DNA from: Glossina fuscipes
Lineage: Eukaryota > Arthropoda > Insecta > Diptera > Glossinidae
DNA: 64,000 nucleotides
Reading direction: 5' to 3'
NCBI RefSeq assembly: GCF_014805625.2
Contig: NW_023998439.1
Span: forward strand, 774,846 to 838,845
Below the pieces are notes generated by a model, which saw only the letters and a list, made by a program, of their open reading frames with translations, made no database searches and was not told the DNA's origin. A program made the position numbers and the translations under genes. How positions within the stretch are numbered: position 1 is the stretch's first letter; each line of letters opens with the position of its first letter. Below are positions 61,010 through 64,000 of this stretch, piece after piece.

Positions 61010-62110
61010 TATATAAACCCTAATCTAGTATACGGATAAAGTTGTTAAGCATTTCTAACGTTAGTTATAGAAATTAAAGTAAAGTTTAAAAAATTTTTAA
61101 GCTTTATTTCCTGCTGTTACAAACTTTTGTTAAATTATATCAATTTCTTATACGTGTCCCCATATGTGTGTGTGTGTGTCTGTTTGTGTGTATGTACACA
61201 TTTCAATGCATGTCTCTACAGAGATATATATATACAAAGAAAAACTTTTTATTCTTGTTATCGGTGTTTAAAAATTTATTTTGTAACAAGGCAATCGAGT
61301 TAAAAAGTTAGATATAAAGTATTGTTTGAAGTTTGGGGTTTTCTTTAAACATTTCTGTGTGGTCTTCGCACATACGCTCAGCATATTTAAGTACGTATGT
61401 AAAAAATTTTTACTAAAAAACTTTTGTAAACCTTTCTTTGGGGTATAATTTTTTTTTTTTTGCTGTTGTTGTTGTTGTTGTTTTGCCCAAATAGTATTAA
61501 ATAAATAATTATACTGGGGAAAAATAAAGTAGAGAAATGAAAATATGAAAATTAGAAAAAAGGATCAACTCTTGCTTTTTAAGTTGAGTTGTGAATAAGT
61601 TTCTTTACTCCATGGAACGCATAAAAAATGTAACTTTTTTTTTTTTAAAGTATTTTACTAAAAGGACCTGTTGGTCATTAGTAGCTTAAGGAGAAAGTAT
61701 GATTAAATTTTCGAAAATTTCTTTTTTTTTTATGTGCTCATTAGTAACGCGCTACAGTAGTAGTTGAAGAGAGAGAATTTATTGGAAATGCGATGTAGAA
61801 AAAAAAAATAAATATACATTTTTCTTTTTTGAACATTTGAAGCAAACGTAGGTCCTTGTAGTTCTTAAAATGGAATACTACTTTGTTTGCGGTATGGACA
61901 AGACTCTGCTTGCTTTTACAAAATTGTTAGTTCAATTCAAGTCTTCAATTGAACTTTCATTTAACAAAGTTGGCATTTGAAGCCTAACTTGTTTTTGATA
62001 AAGTTTAATATTATCGCCATCTTTCGCGATTATTCAGATAAAGTTAACCATAAGAGTAATAAAAAATTGAAAATCGTCGATTAAGTTTTTCACAAAAATC
62101 AAGATAAAAA
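60180..62110. other. non-coding stretch, no gene seen
   Basis: Contains (TA)n at 60724-60750, a pure T run at 60977-61016 (40 bases), (GT)n at 61164-61192 and (GTT)n at 61462-61483. No recognised coding. Confidence 0.55.
60977..61016 (+). repeat. poly-T run of 40 bases
   Basis: An uninterrupted T run. It could be the tail of a minus-strand retroposon, but no body was recognised. Confidence 0.95.
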
Positions 62111-62115
62111 AAATA

Positions 62116-62374
62116 GGCAGTAATCCGCTCTGTAAAGCGGTACCTTTATAACGCGATCTCATATTACGCGATATCAATCCCACGTATAACACGGGCATTC
62201 CGCCGTGTACATATTTCTGTACTCTGAAATTTATAATGATTTTCAGGTGTAAAAGATTCGTTAATACCAAAACCAGAAAAATGTTTGATGATTTGGGTTA
62301 TACGAGGTCGTAAAAACGCGTTATATGGGAATACCGCGAAACCAATCGACCGCATTATAGGGGGCATTACCGTA
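62116..62374. mobile_element. MITE with long terminal inverted repeats and TA flanks
   Basis: The left end begins GGCAGTAATCCGCTCTGTAA followed by AGCGGTACC. The right end, reversed, begins TACGGTAATGCCCCCTATAA followed by TGCGGTCGAT. Both arms then carry TATAACGCG-type words (TTTATAACGCGATCTC on the left, CATATAACGCGTTTTTACGA on the right, reversed), so the imperfect inverted repeats reach about 60-80 bases. TA dinucleotides at 62114-62115 and 62375-62376 flank the element, as for Tc1/mariner/pogo insertions. At 259 bp it has no transposase. Pogo/Tigger-like affinity is my inference from the CAGTAATCC-like terminus and TA target. Confidence 0.7.
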
Positions 62375-62379
62375 TATAG

Positions 62380-63460
62380 AAAGCGTATCTAGTCATCGGA
62401 ATGTTTTCTGCATTTATAGCGATTATACGATAATTGTAAATAAAATTTTGAGCAAAGAGCCAAAGTAGGCAGATCAAGTTCATTTTGGAGGACTTTGCCA
62501 AGGTTCTGCAAAATGTTTTGAATCAAATTCAAATCAATTGCCTGTGTGGTGGTAGTCCATTCGAACACATGGGTTAACCTTCAACTTATCGCGCGATGTT
62601 TCGAATTGTGAGCGATTGAACGAAAGACGACTAACAAAAGTGCATACAAGGCACGACATAACCGACCCTCATCAAGTATATATACGTTACATGAGTTAGA
62701 TGTTAGGAAATATAACGAACCAAAGATAAATCTAGTAACGCTTCAACCGTAAAACGAAAAATTCTCATATATATCTCCCCAAAGGACAACATACAGCCGA
62801 TCGCAATCATTTCTAGATTTATTTTCCAAGTTCATAAGTGAAGTAGCGGCATTAAGCTTTACATGAATATTTACTTTACCTTGTAGGTAGTATGGTTTTC
62901 CCCAAGTAGGTCGTGCCTTACCTCAAAGCTGATTTGTAGGCATTAAGTGCGAGTATTTGAGTTGAAGTAAGTTTTTGAGCGATAACTGACGCATAGCTCT
63001 ATGGTGAAATAATTTTGCGGTATATCCAATTTTTAAGGATAGGCATAAGAACGTTATCAACTGACTTGTGTATGCAAAGTTTATCCCAAAGTGAACCGGC
63101 ATTAAGAGACGATTTGAATTTGATTTTTTTTTCTTTTTTATGTTCTAAAATTCGTTATATGAAATAAGAAACTATTTGCCATGACGTATAGCATAAAGGG
63201 GGGAGTAATTCTTTAATCAACCGTTTATTGGAAAAATGTTTTCCAGGGTATATATACACCAAAGGGGAGAATATTTGACTAATATGCTGATATATTACAA
63301 TAAAATTTGAAGCGTAACTTTGCTGCAAGTTGAGAGGAAAATGAAATCTTATATAACTGTTAAGCAAACTTTCTCTTTGCATATATTTTGAAAGATAAAC
63401 AACAACCCTGTTCGCACAAAGCATAAGGAAACATTTAATGACCGAAAAAAAAAAAAACTC
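62380..63460. other. non-coding stretch, no gene seen
   Basis: AT-rich. Short frames on both strands match no family I recognise. Confidence 0.5.
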
Positions 63461-63465
63461 GATTT

Positions 63466-63557
63466 AGTATTTAACATCTGTTGCCAAATCTTAACAAAAA
63501 AGTTAATAACTGACAAAGGTGTGACTAAAGAAGTAATTTGTCAGATGTTTAAATACT
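63466..63557. repeat. 92-bp foldback (imperfect inverted repeat)
   Basis: The left arm AGTATTTAACATCTG (63466-63480) and the right arm CAGATGTTTAAATACT (63542-63557) pair with one bulged base. The pairing continues inward through CCAAATCTT and AAGTAATTTG. A poly-A run just outside the left arm faces a poly-T run outside the right arm, which could extend the stem. Confidence 0.6.
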
Positions 63558-63559
63558 TT

Positions 63560-64000
63560 TTTTTTTTATAATTAAATGTGAAGGCATTATAAAATGTAAT
63601 TTTGCTTAAACGAGAAAAAATGAAGAACGGTATGATAAGGCGAGGTAAGGTGTTGCACAGCAGCTTTTCGTTTATGCTTAAGCAGTAGCAATGAATGGAT
63701 GGCACAATAAGCGATAAAAATTGCAGAAAACCATTATTGCCTTAGAAAGTAAGTCATTAAAAACTTTAACCATAGAAGTTAAAGCAAACAGTAGTTTTCC
63801 TCACATTAACCGATTGTAAGCGAGCATTAATTCACGTAAGATAACATCGAATTGTCAAATCTATCAATGCGGCATACACTTTCCAGGATCCATTGCAAGC
63901 GATACTTATTACCGAACTTGTAGGATGTAATTACAAAAGCCATGTTATTTATTGAAGAAGAGAGTAGAGCCCTCTTTTCCATTTTACAAAGTGCTGTTAA
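63560..64000. other. non-coding end of the window
   Basis: AT-rich. Nothing recognised. Confidence 0.5.

Noticed and set aside
1..64000. CRISPR arrays, phage, operons, rRNA genes, riboswitches
   Set aside because: None found; composition and repeats are those of an insect nuclear genome.

Overview
The window looks like nuclear DNA of a higher (schizophoran) fly, probably a tephritid fruit fly or a close relative. I infer this from the strong A+T bias, the dense (TA)n, (CA)n, (CAA)n and poly-A/T tracts, several copies of a dipteran mini-me-like repeat (a conserved core beside a TA-rich and a GTCY-rich tract), and fossils of transposon families common in flies. Nothing resembles a bacterial operon, phage, CRISPR array or organelle genome. 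A run of exactly 100 N at 54509-54608 is an assembly gap, so order and distance across it are not certain.

The 64 kb is nearly gene-free and is best read as a gene desert or part of a very large intron. The one credible host gene is a small intronless reading frame on the minus strand at 25258-25629 (123 residues), with a good fly start context and a poly(A) signal 15 bases after the stop. Two weaker candidates, both minus strand, are a 43-codon frame at 30686-30817 followed at once by AATAAA, and an 83-codon frame at 59822-60073 behind a promoter-like motif. I could not name any of the three.

Most other recognisable content is decayed mobile DNA. The left edge (about 60-850) is a piggyBac-family transposase pseudogene with all three acidic catalytic positions still visible. 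It is followed by a GC-richer, LTR-like block (1190-1706). Two mariner fossils lie at 18081-18480 (internally deleted) and 47250-47434 (N-terminal part only). A minus-strand LINE remnant at 36110-36720 keeps part of the endonuclease domain and the C-terminal end of the reverse transcriptase. A possible R1-like endonuclease scrap lies at 31620-31812. Non-autonomous elements include a 259-bp TA-flanked MITE at 62116-62374, a 150-bp terminal-inverted-repeat element at 4984-5133 with a related half-copy at 18955-19020, and about ten mini-me-like cores.

Local tandem duplications are frequent: about 580-bp units at 23221-24410, about 115-bp units at 41560-42009, and about 90-bp units at 15260-15526. 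Three cryptic tetranucleotide tracts (6120-6320, 36920-37140, 55590-56100) explain long stop-free frames that are not genes. The parts do not form a pathway. The biology here is turnover of transposons and simple repeats around at most a few small genes. I found no sign of an undescribed multi-gene system.
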